Virus record (IMG/VR): IMGVR_UViG_3300037244_000020
Location: 1-64,000 of that record
Source: a virus
DNA length: 64,000 nucleotides
Strand: one strand, 5' to 3'
The notes under the pieces were generated by a model. It was not told the DNA's origin and made no database searches. It was given only the letters and a program-made list of their open reading frames with translations. The translations under genes were made by a program, and so were the position numbers. Positions 22,901 to 29,768 of this stretch are shown here, one piece after another. Each line of letters begins with the position of its first letter. Within the stretch, counting starts at the first letter, position 1.

Positions 22901-23235
22901 TTTCTTTCTCCTGTAGGTGCGGCGAGAAGCACGCGCGCAAAGTTTATCCAGTCTTCCGCTTCGGTGTGGATCGGGAAGTCGCCCTTCAAATCCTCGTACA
23001 ACATGGGGTTTCCCATCGCTTTGGCCGCCAAGCGCAGGATGGCATCATCCGACGGCGATACCTCCGCGAGCAAGCTACTTGAGCGATAAGCTTCCTGCAA
23101 AGTCTGATGTGCAGCTTCTATCGCGGAGATCTTTGCTTCTATTGTCTTAAGCACGTTATATTGCTCTTCCTGCTTACCGTGCTCGGCTATAAACTGCTCA
23201 TCGGTGAGTTTTACGCTCTCTGAAAACGATTTCAT
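22897..23235 (-). CDS. Hypothetical coiled-coil protein, 112 aa
   Basis: The N-terminal half is a coiled coil (EEQYNVLKTIEAKISAIEAA), and the C-terminus carries the FARVLLAAP motif. Similar to the 141-aa gene at 23482 in its helix-then-short-motif plan. Overlaps both neighbours. Function unknown. Confidence 0.5.
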   Translation of the reverse strand: MKSFSESVKLTDEQFIAEHGKQEEQYNVLKTIEAKISAIEAAHQTLQEAYRSSSLLAEVSPSDDAILRLAAKAMGNPMLYEDLKGDFPIHTEAEDWINFARVLLAAPTGERK

Positions 23236-23471
23236 GATCCTTCCTTAGCAGCGCCATAAACCAATTCGTCTAGGCTGACTGAAAAAATCTTGCTGATTTC
23301 CAGCAAATCCCAATATCGCGGCCAGCCTTCGCCAGCCTCAATTCTGGATGCCGTCATGGGCGATATGCGCAATTTCTGCGTCAATTCTTCCTGCGTCATC
23401 CCGCGATCTTTGCGCATCTGGCGCAAGCGCGCGCCGAATCCCATCGGTCCAGGGCGTAGAGTGGTTTGCAT
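23232..23471 (-). CDS. XRE-family DNA-binding protein, 79 aa
   Basis: From ATG 23471, GFGARLRQMRKDRGMTQEEL followed by LRISPMTASRIEAGEG and IFSVSLDELVYG is a standard Cro/CI-type HTH_3 domain. The start is uncertain: an ATG at 23444 (MGFGARL) or an earlier one overlapping the previous gene are alternatives. It likely regulates a nearby operon. Confidence 0.7.
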   Translation of the reverse strand: MQTTLRPGPMGFGARLRQMRKDRGMTQEELTQKLRISPMTASRIEAGEGWPRYWDLLEISKIFSVSLDELVYGAAKEGS

Positions 23472-23481
23472 GGCGTGGGTG

Positions 23482-23907
23482 TCAAGTGGGCTTGATTGAA
23501 TTAAGCGGCCGGTTTGCGCTGCCTTCCGGGTCTGCAAGTGCGGCGCGCGCCGTTTCGATTACTTCCGGCCATTTGAATGGCGGCTTTCCGCCTTCATCAT
23601 CCGCCCATTTAGCGCCGCAATCTCCGCAAATCTCCCACATAGCGCCGCTACGGTAAGTATTTTCATGCGTGCACATTTGACGCTCTGCGTAACACAGCAG
23701 ATCCTTTAAAGCTTGTTTTAGCCCTCTTGCGGGCTTGTCGGTGGCGTTCAAATTCGCTTCAGCAAATTCCACGCCTTCCATAAACGACCGTCGCGCTGCC
23801 TGATCGGCCGCCATTTTGACTGCTATCGACTGCAGCGCTTCAAATTGATCTTGCTGCTTGCGCCGCTCTTCTTTGGCGTCTTCAAGCGTGAATTGAAGTT
23901 TGTTCAT
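23482..23907 (-). CDS. Hypothetical protein with zinc-ribbon segment, 141 aa
   Basis: A charged helical N-terminus is followed by CTHENTYRSGAMWEICGDCG, with Cys, His and CxxC spacing typical of a zinc ribbon found in small phage proteins. It ends in a Pro/Asn-rich tail. The gene lies downstream of the ACP gene. Function unknown. Confidence 0.55.
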   Translation of the reverse strand: MNKLQFTLEDAKEERRKQQDQFEALQSIAVKMAADQAARRSFMEGVEFAEANLNATDKPARGLKQALKDLLCYAERQMCTHENTYRSGAMWEICGDCGAKWADDEGGKPPFKWPEVIETARAALADPEGSANRPLNSIKPT

Positions 23908-23942
23908 CGTGACTCCCTGTCAGGCTCACAGCCAGTTAAAGG

Positions 23943-24203
23943 TTAGCTAATGCCCCGCGCGCCGTGCACGTATTCAACGATCGTCTTGCCTGTCGTGAAC
24001 TTGCGCATGTCGTCGTCCGGCACCTCGATACCAAAGTCGTCTTCAATCGTCAACGCCATCTCGACCATATCGAGCGAGTCTGCGTTATACGGCGCGCGTT
24101 CGAGGTTGTCGGCCATGTCGACTCGCTCCACAGCTACGCCAAACTGGTCAGAAATGACATCTTTTACGCGGTTCTCGATGAATTTCAGACTGTGTGTGGT
24201 CAT
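23943..24203 (-). CDS. Acyl carrier protein homologue, 86 aa
   Basis: ATG 24203 overlaps the stop of the 33-aa membrane peptide. The sequence IENRVKDVISDQFGV, then NADSLDMVEMALTIEDDFG and EVPDDDMRKFTT, tracks bacterial AcpP across its full length. Ser43 in the DSL motif is the expected 4-phosphopantetheine attachment site, so it should be modifiable by a host holo-ACP synthase. ACPs carry acyl chains in lipid synthesis. Phage copies are uncommon. It might sequester acyl groups, alter membranes or act as a cofactor for host enzymes; this is inference. Confidence 0.9.
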   Translation of the reverse strand: MTTHSLKFIENRVKDVISDQFGVAVERVDMADNLERAPYNADSLDMVEMALTIEDDFGIEVPDDDMRKFTTGKTIVEYVHGARGIS

Positions 24204-24301
24204 TTCGTAAGGAGTCCGTAAAAGTAATGGAAGTCGTAAATCGTGGCTGAGATACAAAGCGTCAAGATAGCCACGAAACAGGCTGCGAAAAAGTATTTCA
24301 T
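24200..24301 (-). CDS. 33-aa membrane peptide before the ACP gene
   Basis: ATG 24301 overlaps the TGA of the 40-aa peptide, and its own TGA overlaps the ACP ATG. The peptide has one hydrophobic helix (YFFAACFVAILTLCISATI) and a Tyr/Phe-rich end. Coupling to the ACP suggests they are made together. Confidence 0.55.
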   Translation of the reverse strand: MKYFFAACFVAILTLCISATIYDFHYFYGLLTK

Positions 24302-24420
24302 ATTCGGTCCTTCCTTGCGCGGCGCCACAGGGAGCGGATACCCGCAGAGGCCGCCTCCAGCGCGCACAGCCAGCCTAAAAAGAAAACCGACAGCGGGATA
24401 ATCGTTGATGCGTTAAGCAT
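24298..24420 (-). CDS. 40-aa membrane peptide, first gene of the ACP operon
   Basis: ATG 24420 has GGAGA upstream and follows the promoter at 24447-24474. It has a hydrophobic helix (TIIPLSVFFLGWLCALEAA) and a basic tail (RSLWRRARKDRI), so an N-out, C-in inner-membrane orientation is likely. Confidence 0.55.
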   Translation of the reverse strand: MLNASTIIPLSVFFLGWLCALEAASAGIRSLWRRARKDRI

Positions 24421-24446
24421 ACGTGTCTCCGTGTTTCAGTTATCTA

Positions 24447-24474
24447 ACTATAGCATATTTATTGTTTTGTGCAA
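24447..24474 (-). promoter_or_regulatory. Promoter (TTGCAC, 16 nt, TATAGT)
   Basis: Minus-strand TTGCAC (24474-24469), 16-nt spacer starting AAAACAATAAA and TATAGT (24452-24447), driving the ACP operon. Confidence 0.75.
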
Positions 24475-24507
24475 GTGCCGAATGCGCTTTGTGGAGGGGT
24501 TAGGCGG

Positions 24508-24786
24508 CTACACTATGAGAAGATAACTCAGCGCCCTCTCGATGATGCGCGCCTCTGATGACCTCCCCTCGTCTCCGTCCCTTGCGACGCGCTTGATGCG
24601 GCCGCTCTCTACGCGGTGATTGGTGCCGATGTTGTACCACTCCTTAACGGCATTCGGGTACAGCAGCTTCGCAGGGTCGTCTACTATGCGCGTGTCGACC
24701 CTAACGCGCTGTGAAGGCGTTGCACCCTCACAGGGAGGTGTGTCTGTGCTGCAGTAAAAGCTGGTTCGGCTAATTTCGAAAATCAT
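24508..24786 (-). CDS. Hypothetical protein, 92 aa
   Basis: Starts MIFEISRTSFYC. Predicted mixed alpha/beta with two Cys near the N-terminus. No family recognised. It ends just before the promoter at 24447-24474. Confidence 0.5.
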   Translation of the reverse strand: MIFEISRTSFYCSTDTPPCEGATPSQRVRVDTRIVDDPAKLLYPNAVKEWYNIGTNHRVESGRIKRVARDGDEGRSSEARIIERALSYLLIV

Positions 24787-24797
24787 GGTTTATTCCT

Positions 24798-25217
24798 TTA
24801 GAGCCTGCGCTCAATGTCGAAAAACGCGCTATGCGGGTCGCATTCGAAAGCTTCCGGCGTAGGCATAGATGCCAAGATACGCGATTCAATCTGCGCAAAG
24901 TCAATCGACGTCACCGCAGCAACTTGCACGCCATCTACGTACAGCACACCGTTGACCGCTTCTCTAACGCGCTGGCCTTCCTCGGTGCGCGGGTGGTTGC
25001 TCTGCAGATTCGGCCCGCTTGCCCAGCGATCGGCCATCGCCACAGACGGCCCTTTATGAGACCTTTGTTCCTTCCTCCAAGCCTTCTCCCGTCGCTTGTG
25101 CTTGCCGTGATGGTCTGGCGTCATCGGCTGCAGCGAGCGGCTGCGACGGTGTTTCAGCGCGCGGACCTTGCGTGTTGGGCCAGTGCGTTCGTGCCAGGTT
25201 TTGGTGAGGGGTTTCAT
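24798..25217 (-). CDS. Basic protein carrying a tail-tube-like peptide, 139 aa
   Basis: The first 60 residues are very basic (KHRRSRS, KHKRREKAWRKEQR). Around residues 88-108, VNGVLYVDGVQVAAVTSIDF nearly repeats VNGAMYVGGVQVAVVTSIDF of the phage's own tail tube protein (50438-51658), and the underlying DNA is also similar. The next residues (AQIESRILASM) resemble motif A of family A DNA polymerases, which may be chance. Function unknown; a structural-protein mimic or captured fragment is possible. Confidence 0.55.
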   Translation of the reverse strand: MKPLTKTWHERTGPTRKVRALKHRRSRSLQPMTPDHHGKHKRREKAWRKEQRSHKGPSVAMADRWASGPNLQSNHPRTEEGQRVREAVNGVLYVDGVQVAAVTSIDFAQIESRILASMPTPEAFECDPHSAFFDIERRL

Positions 25218-25220
25218 GGC

Positions 25221-25499
25221 TTACTCGAACTCTTCTTTCAAGAGCGCGTACAGACGGCGGCGGTCTTTCTTGGCTCGGTCATCTCCGGCGTCTCTTTTCT
25301 CGTACCAGTCGTCAAGCTGCACAGCCTCCGATTTAACACATTCGTAAATCGTGACGTATCTTTGCTCGTCGTCAGGTATGTAATCCTCCAGCACTTCGTC
25401 AAACACCTCGGCGCGCGCCTCTTCCCAGGTTTCGGCTCGCAGCTCTACTACGTTGGTCACGCTGTCCGGGTCGTACTCGGTCAGTATCGCAATGAACAT
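25221..25499 (-). CDS. Hypothetical acidic protein, 92 aa
   Basis: First gene after the promoter at 25533-25560. Starts MFIAILTEYDPDSVTNVVEL and is acidic in the middle (EDYIPDDEQR) and basic near the end (KKDRRR). No family recognised. Confidence 0.5.
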   Translation of the reverse strand: MFIAILTEYDPDSVTNVVELRAETWEEARAEVFDEVLEDYIPDDEQRYVTIYECVKSEAVQLDDWYEKRDAGDDRAKKDRRRLYALLKEEFE

Positions 25500-25532
25500 T
25501 TCTGTTACTCCGTGTCGGTTTCAATAGAGCTA

Positions 25533-25560
25533 ATTATACAGACTTTATTGTTTTGTACAA
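25533..25560 (-). promoter_or_regulatory. Promoter (TTGTAC, 16 nt, TATAAT)
   Basis: Minus-strand TTGTAC (25560-25555), 16-nt spacer starting AAAACAATAAA and TATAAT (25538-25533). Nearly identical to 24447-24474, including the sequence upstream of the -35. Confidence 0.75.
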
Positions 25561-25586
25561 GTGCTGAATTGCCTTTATGCAGCGGG

Positions 25587-25841
25587 TTACGCTTCACTGC
25601 CTCCTTTATCGATATACCTCACGTCGTGATGGCTGCACCACGGGTCAGGATTCACACGGTAGTAAAACCCGTTGCGGTCTTGGACCAGCAACCTTAACTC
25701 TACAAGCTTGCTCACTACCGCGCCAGCGGATCGGCCCAACAGGTCTTGCAGCGCTTCTAACGAGTCGCCGTCTCCAAACGCTTCGCGCAGATCTTTGTAA
25801 TGCTCCGGCGTCCAGTTCTTTCCAGCGTTGTCAAGGTTCAT
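25587..25841 (-). CDS. Possible winged-helix protein, 84 aa
   Basis: TPEHYKDLREAF, LEALQDLLGRSAGAVVSKLVE and LVQDRNGFYYRV suggest three helices and a wing. Last gene of the first copy of the duplicated cassette, without a counterpart in the second copy. Function unknown. Confidence 0.5.
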   Translation of the reverse strand: MNLDNAGKNWTPEHYKDLREAFGDGDSLEALQDLLGRSAGAVVSKLVELRLLVQDRNGFYYRVNPDPWCSHHDVRYIDKGGSEA

Positions 25842-25842
25842 C

Positions 25843-26004
25843 TCACACCCCTAAAAGATCGATCTTGGCTTGCTGGCGCGACACCTCCCAGAGGTCTGTG
25901 AGCAAGCGGTCTACTTCATCGGCGCTGTGTGCCTGGCGCAACTCAGATTGAATCTCTTGCTCCCGCTCTCGTAGCGCTGCGCTTACGCGTTCTTCAATGG
26001 TCAT
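25843..26004 (-). CDS. 53-aa helical protein, cassette copy A
   Basis: ATG 26004 overlaps the upstream TGA. MTIEERVSAALREREQEIQS and WEVSRQQAKIDLLGV are nearly the same as in the protein at 27765-27926, which has the same length. Charged and helical. The function is unknown. Confidence 0.6.
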   Translation of the reverse strand: MTIEERVSAALREREQEIQSELRQAHSADEVDRLLTDLWEVSRQQAKIDLLGV

Positions 26005-26444
26005 GGCTGGGACTCCTGCGTTCGGATGAGGGTAGCCAGCCAGTAAGGTACTTTGAAGCAGTGCGCGGTACTCCATTGCTCGGCGGCTCCGCCCCCATTA
26101 AACGGTCCGAAATACTCGAAACCGCTGATCGGGTCCCCAGCAATGACGATGGTTTGAGGCAGCGCTTCGCGCGCGAGTGCTTTCTTCGCGCAGCCTAGGG
26201 CACGCGCGGCCCCTGCTTGACCTTGGGTGCTCAGAATCACGACAACGTCACCCAGCGCTAGGTACAGCCGCTCTGCTTCGCTCGCAGGTTGCTCCGCCGC
26301 GTCTGACACGGGCTGCAAGTCCACAATCATCCGTATCTCATTGCCTAGGGCGGCCTGTCCGTATTTAACCGTCGCGTGAGAGTCCGCGAACGGGCCGTAG
26401 TATTTGTAACCGTTCGCGGGGTTGCCTGCTATGATGATTTTCAT
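26001..26444 (-). CDS. Hypothetical protein, cassette copy A, 147 aa
   Basis: It contains two internal repeats: GNPANGYKYYGPF at the N-terminus and GDPISGFEYFGPF near residue 105. A paralogue lies at 28174-28602 with the same two repeats. The repeat suggests a small beta-hairpin unit that binds a common ligand. The function is unknown. GGAACC precedes the ATG. Confidence 0.6.
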   Translation of the reverse strand: MKIIIAGNPANGYKYYGPFADSHATVKYGQAALGNEIRMIVDLQPVSDAAEQPASEAERLYLALGDVVVILSTQGQAGAARALGCAKKALAREALPQTIVIAGDPISGFEYFGPFNGGGAAEQWSTAHCFKVPYWLATLIRTQESQP

Positions 26445-26467
26445 TTCGTGGTTCCTAGGTGGATGGG

Positions 26468-26659
26468 TTACTTCGCAGCGTTCAGCGCGTTGCAGACTAG
26501 CTCTGCATCCACTTCACTGAACGTCTCGCATACCGTGTCGAATTGGTTTTCGAATGGGTCGCCGTCGATCATGAGCGGCCTCATTGTATCCACGATCGTA
26601 AATTCGAAACAGCAGTGCGCAGACTCCGAGCCGGGTACGACTTTGTAGCGCTGACTCAT
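26468..26659 (-). CDS. Hypothetical protein, cassette copy A, 63 aa
   Basis: MSQRYKVVPGSESAHCCFEF and an acidic C-terminal helix (SEVDAELVCNALNAAK). The last bases of this gene are still visible as part of a scar at 28620-28650 in the second cassette. Function unknown. Confidence 0.55.
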   Translation of the reverse strand: MSQRYKVVPGSESAHCCFEFTIVDTMRPLMIDGDPFENQFDTVCETFSEVDAELVCNALNAAK

Positions 26660-26895
26660 TTCGTGGTTTCCTCTTTTGGCTCATACCAACGACCCTCTCG
26701 GCCGCACAAACTGTAAACGCGACACCAGAAGAAGCTGGTATTCGCCCCGTATCTGTGATGCTCCGCCCAGGAAAGATCTCGATATTCTTCCTGCCCCGTC
26801 ACCCGGCTGATTGCTCGGTTTTGCGGCGCGTTGCAGTAGACGACGTAACCCTCAGCGGCGTGCTTGCACGTGGCGCAAGTTTTACCAGTCTTCAT
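26656..26895 (-). CDS. Cys-rich protein, cassette copy A, 79 aa
   Basis: CATCKHA near the N-terminus and later CNAP, CRVYSLCG give a probable zinc site. The start (MKTGKTCATCKHA) survives as MKTTKTCNTCKHA in the truncated copy at 28599-28682. Function unknown. Confidence 0.6.
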   Translation of the reverse strand: MKTGKTCATCKHAAEGYVVYCNAPQNRAISRVTGQEEYRDLSWAEHHRYGANTSFFWCRVYSLCGREGRWYEPKEETTK

Positions 26896-27154
26896 TATCT
26901 TCCTCTGTTTGCATGTCGGCGCTCGGCTTGCCGTCTTCCCAATTAATCTCGATCAACAACACATCGCTACCGGGGATGAGTATGTCGTTTCCGTTCTGGT
27001 GGAGCAGCCACAGCACATCAGCGTCGTGCGAGAAGCCTTTAACCGTGCCGTACCCCTCGTTCTGCTTTGTGCAGACGCGAGCGGTATACTTGCGCCCGCT
27101 GTTTTGCTCGTCGGTCAGGATGCGGATTGCGTAATCTACTAGGGATGTGGTCAT
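26882..27154 (-). CDS. Hypothetical protein, cassette copy A, 90 aa
   Basis: MTTSLVDYAIRILTDEQNSG with DADVLWLLHQNGND; paralogue at 28669-28938. Beta-rich with an acidic tail (EEDNEDW). Overlaps the neighbouring genes. Function unknown. Confidence 0.6.
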   Translation of the reverse strand: MTTSLVDYAIRILTDEQNSGRKYTARVCTKQNEGYGTVKGFSHDADVLWLLHQNGNDILIPGSDVLLIEINWEDGKPSADMQTEEDNEDW

Positions 27155-27585
27155 TTCGCGGCTTCCAAGACTTTCATATCAAACCCCTTGGCGACCAGCG
27201 CGTCGACTAAGGGCACGATCTCGGATTCGACGGCGACCGTCCAGCGCTGGCCGTCCCAAGTGTAGTTGTATTCCTCAGTGTCTCTACGCGCCTCAGCTTC
27301 CGTGGCGTCGGTCCAGCCGTTCTCACACAGATCCCCTCGATCGCGACCGTAGTAGACAGTGCAGCCGTCGGCAGGTTTGGCGTAAGTGTGGCCCTCGGGC
27401 TTGTCGCAGCGACGCCCGAGTTGGCTCATGTTGCCATGCTCAAGTAGTGCGTCGACGCGCTCTTGCGTGTTGTAGCAGGCGAACAGGATCAGGCCGTTGC
27501 GGTTTATGTGGCCGTCGAAATGGCAGTACACCGATTTCCAAGTGCCGTTGCTGAGTTTTGCGGTGATCGTGCTGCGTGTTGCCAT
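27151..27585 (-). CDS. Conserved phage protein of the MATRSTI type, 144 aa
   Basis: ATG 27585 gives MATRSTITAKLSNGTWKSVY, then CHFDGHINRNGLILFACYNT and YYGRDRGD. I recall this family in many phages, with no known function. The sequence upstream of this ATG is not coding, so a longer frame is rejected. Confidence 0.7.
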   Translation of the reverse strand: MATRSTITAKLSNGTWKSVYCHFDGHINRNGLILFACYNTQERVDALLEHGNMSQLGRRCDKPEGHTYAKPADGCTVYYGRDRGDLCENGWTDATEAEARRDTEEYNYTWDGQRWTVAVESEIVPLVDALVAKGFDMKVLEAAK

Positions 27586-27616
27586 GATGTGTTCTCTGGG
27601 GTGTGCAACTACTAGA

Positions 27617-27673
27617 TTAGGACGAGATGATGAGTACAAGGAGTGCAAGGGCGAAAGCGACAGCAACAAGCAT
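27617..27673 (-). CDS. 18-aa hydrophobic micro-peptide
   Basis: ATG 27673 has CGGAGGT seven bases upstream and encodes MLVAVAFALALLVLIISS, a bare transmembrane helix. It lies directly after the promoter at 27706-27734. It could be a leader peptide or a membrane effector. Very short, so tentative. Confidence 0.45.
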   Translation of the reverse strand: MLVAVAFALALLVLIISS

Positions 27674-27705
27674 CTTGTACCTCCGTGTTGTGTTTCGATG
27701 TAGCT

Positions 27706-27734
27706 ATTATGCAGAGGTTTTTAGTTCTGTGCAA
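27706..27734 (-). promoter_or_regulatory. Promoter (TTGCAC, 17 nt, CATAAT)
   Basis: Minus-strand TTGCAC (27734-27729), 17-nt spacer, CATAAT (27711-27706) followed by AGCTAC. It separates cassette copies A and B. Confidence 0.75.
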
Positions 27735-27764
27735 CTGTTAAAACGCTTTGCGCAGCGACTTTCG

Positions 27765-27926
27765 TCACACTCCCAAAATATCCACTTTCGTCTGCTGGCG
27801 CGACAATTCCCACAGTTCCGCGAGCAACTCGTCTGCTACGCTGGCGCGTGGCTGTTCGCGCAATGCTGCTTGAATCTCCTGCTCGCGCATCCGCAGCGCT
27901 GCACTCACGCGTTCTTCAATGGTCAT
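27765..27926 (-). CDS. 53-aa helical protein, cassette copy B
   Basis: ATG 27926 overlaps the upstream TGA. MTIEERVSAALRMREQEIQA and WELSRQQTKVDILGV mirror the copy at 25843-26004. Function unknown. Confidence 0.6.
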   Translation of the reverse strand: MTIEERVSAALRMREQEIQAALREQPRASVADELLAELWELSRQQTKVDILGV

Positions 27927-28171
27927 GCTCGCTTCTCCTTTCCCACCAGCGCCAGGCGCTGGCGCTTTGACTGAAGGCTTTCGATCCATTCTACAGCCGG
28001 GCGCGTGCCTTGGAAGAACACCTTTTGATCGTCGCTCTCCTTCGGGATGCGGTGCACGCCTGCAGCGCGGTTATCGACATAGAGGACATCGTAATGGGTC
28101 GGACTCTCCCCGATAACCTCTACCAGGACCAGCCAGCCGTCACGCTTGGCGAGGATTGTGCCGTGGGTCAC
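27923..28171 (-). CDS. Small beta-rich protein, 82 aa
   Basis: The preferred start is GTG 28171, just after the upstream stop; an earlier ATG lies inside the upstream gene. HGTILAKRDGWLVLVEVIGE and YDVLYVDNRAAGVHRIPKE suggest a small beta barrel. Present only in cassette copy B. Function unknown. Confidence 0.5.
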   Translation of the reverse strand: MTHGTILAKRDGWLVLVEVIGESPTHYDVLYVDNRAAGVHRIPKESDDQKVFFQGTRPAVEWIESLQSKRQRLALVGKEKRA

Positions 28172-28173
28172 GA

Positions 28174-28602
28174 TTACGCTTGCTCCGAAGGGCTGATGAG
28201 GGGAGCGAGCCAGTGCGACCCTTTGGGGCACTTCTCGTTACCCCATTTCTCCGCCGCGCTGGCGCCATTAAACGGTCCGAAATACTCGAAACCGCTGATC
28301 GGATTTCCGACGATAACGATAACTGGCGGCAGCTTCTCGGGGTGGCGCGCCTTTTTCGCAGTGTCCCGTGCGAGGTCCGTGTTGATGGGATAAGTGCTCA
28401 GAATCTCAACAACATCACCTAGCGCGATGCGCAGCCGCTCTGCTTCGATGAGGCTCTGTGGTATGCCGGACACGGGTTGAAGGGTCACAAGCATCCGATG
28501 ATTTGTATTCTCTTTGCAATACTTACGGGCAGCCTCTGCACCCGCAAACGGTCCGTAATACTGATAGCCATTTGCGGGGGTACCGTCTATGATGATTTTC
28601 AT
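28174..28602 (-). CDS. Hypothetical protein, cassette copy B, 142 aa
   Basis: GTPANGYQYYGPF near the start and GNPISGFEYFGPF in the second half match the paralogue at 26001-26444. Divergence is moderate, so the duplication is old or under diversifying pressure. Function unknown. Confidence 0.6.
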   Translation of the reverse strand: MKIIIDGTPANGYQYYGPFAGAEAARKYCKENTNHRMLVTLQPVSGIPQSLIEAERLRIALGDVVEILSTYPINTDLARDTAKKARHPEKLPPVIVIVGNPISGFEYFGPFNGASAAEKWGNEKCPKGSHWLAPLISPSEQA

Positions 28603-28682
28603 TTGTGATTCCTTGTCAGTGGGGCTATTTCGCAGCGTTTAGCGGCATGTTTGCACGTATTGCAAGTCTTAGTCGTCTTCAT
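28599..28682 (-). pseudogene. Deletion scar: truncated copy of the Cys-rich gene
   Basis: ATG 28682 reads MKTTKTCNTCKHA, equivalent to the start of the Cys-rich gene at 26656-26895. After 14 codons it passes into sequence equivalent to the end of the 63-aa gene (26468 copy), out of frame, and stops after 27 residues. In cassette copy B a deletion therefore joined the start of one gene to the end of the next. Confidence 0.65.
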
Positions 28683-28938
28683 CGACTTCTCCTGTCGGAT
28701 GCTTGCTCGGCTCGCCATCTTTCCACTGGATCTCGATCATCTCGACTGCGCTGCCCGGAGTGATCAAGTCATTTCCGTTCGCGGTGCGCAGCCAAAGCAC
28801 GTCGGCATCCCGTGAGAATCCCTCGACCGTGCCGTCTACCGTGCACAATTTCGTGGCGACGCGAACGGTATATTCGCGGCCGCAGTTTTGCTCGTCGGTC
28901 AGGATGCGGATGGCGTACTCTACTAGGGAGGTGGTCAT
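28669..28938 (-). CDS. Hypothetical protein, cassette copy B, 89 aa
   Basis: MTTSLVEYAIRILTDEQNCG with DADVLWLRTANGND mirrors the gene at 26882-27154. GGAACAAAACACC precedes the ATG. Function unknown. Confidence 0.6.
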   Translation of the reverse strand: MTTSLVEYAIRILTDEQNCGREYTVRVATKLCTVDGTVEGFSRDADVLWLRTANGNDLITPGSAVEMIEIQWKDGEPSKHPTGEVDEDD

Positions 28939-28959
28939 GGTGTTTTGTTCCGTGTTCGG

Positions 28960-28981
28960 TTTCGATAAGGCGTTATCGAAA
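28960..28981. other. Perfect 9-bp hairpin between pentapeptide gene and cassette B
   Basis: TTTCGATAA and TTATCGAAA pair around 4 nt. No T-run follows, so it may be an RNA-processing or operator site rather than a terminator. Confidence 0.45.
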
Positions 28982-28996
28982 TGTCAAAATATACGT

Positions 28997-29626
28997 CTAA
29001 ACTAGGCCAGCTCCTCTCAGGTCCGCGCTGCTCAGGTCCGCGTAGCGCAGGTCCGCGCTGCTCAGGTTTGCGCCTTCCAGGTCCGCGTAGCTCAGGTCCG
29101 CGTAGCTCAGGTCCGCGCTGCTCAGGTTTGCGCCTTCCAGGTCCGCGTAGCTCAGGTCCGCGTAGCTCAGGTCCGCGTAGCGCAGGTCCGCGCCTCTCAG
29201 GTTTGCGCTGCTCAGGTCCGCGTAGCGCAGGTTTGCGCTGCTCAGGTCCGCGTAGCGCAGGTCCGCGCCTCTCAGGTTTGCGCCTTCCAGGTCCGCGTAG
29301 CGCAGGTCCGCGTAGCTCAGGTTTGCGTAGCGCAGGTTTGCGTAGCGCAGGTTTGCGTAGCTCAGGTTTGCGTAGCTCAGGTTTGCGTAGCTCAGGTTTG
29401 CGTAGCTCAGGTCCGCGTAGCTCAGGTTTGCGTAGCGCAGGTTTGCGTAGCGCAGGTTTGCGTAGCTCAGGTTTGCGTAGCTCAGGCCAGCTCCTCTCAG
29501 GTTTGCTCCTTCCAGGTCCGCGCCTTTTGCCACCGCAGCACCCGCTGTTACCGCTTCGGTATTGTTCGGGGCCTCGTGGCTGAACAAAACTTCTTGCGTC
29601 GTTCTATGTTTAATTTCGATTTTCAT
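28997..29626 (-). CDS. Pentapeptide-repeat protein, 209 aa
   Basis: After [20 protein letters not shown] and about 20 linker residues come some 33 consecutive A(N/D)LxY/S/G repeats ([15 protein letters not shown]). These form a right-handed quadrilateral beta helix in this family. Members such as MfpA and Qnr mimic B-DNA and protect gyrase, but most phage members are uncharacterised. At DNA level the repeats are made of a few near-identical 15-mers, showing recent expansion. It is first after the promoter at 29704-29732. Confidence 0.9.
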   Translation of the reverse strand: MKIEIKHRTTQEVLFSHEAPNNTEAVTAGAAVAKGADLEGANLRGAGLSYANLSYANLRYANLRYANLSYADLSYANLSYANLSYANLSYANLRYANLRYANLSYADLRYADLEGANLRGADLRYADLSSANLRYADLSSANLRGADLRYADLSYADLSYADLEGANLSSADLSYADLSYADLEGANLSSADLRYADLSSADLRGAGLV

Positions 29627-29703
29627 AGTTATCTCAGTACTGTTCTTTCAACGCATCGCGATAAGACGTTACCGCAATGACAAAGTTCGGTTTCGATGTA
29701 GCT

Positions 29704-29732
29704 ATTATTCCGTACTTTTTAGTTTTGTGCAA
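29704..29732 (-). promoter_or_regulatory. Promoter (TTGCAC, 17 nt, AATAAT)
   Basis: Minus-strand TTGCAC (29732-29727), 17-nt spacer AAAACTAAAAA..., AATAAT (29709-29704), then AGCTAC. Drives the pentapeptide gene. Confidence 0.75.
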
Positions 29733-29768
29733 TCTTTAAATCGCTTTGTAGAGAGGATTGGCGCAGCG

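Noticed and set aside
24798-25217. Reading the DFAQIESRILA segment as a DNA polymerase A fragment
   Set aside because: Only motif A-like residues are present, with no motif B or C, and the preceding residues match the tail tube instead.
28997-29530. Dense direct repeats that could look like a CRISPR array
   Set aside because: The repeats have no unique spacers, keep a 15-nt coding period and encode pentapeptide repeats.
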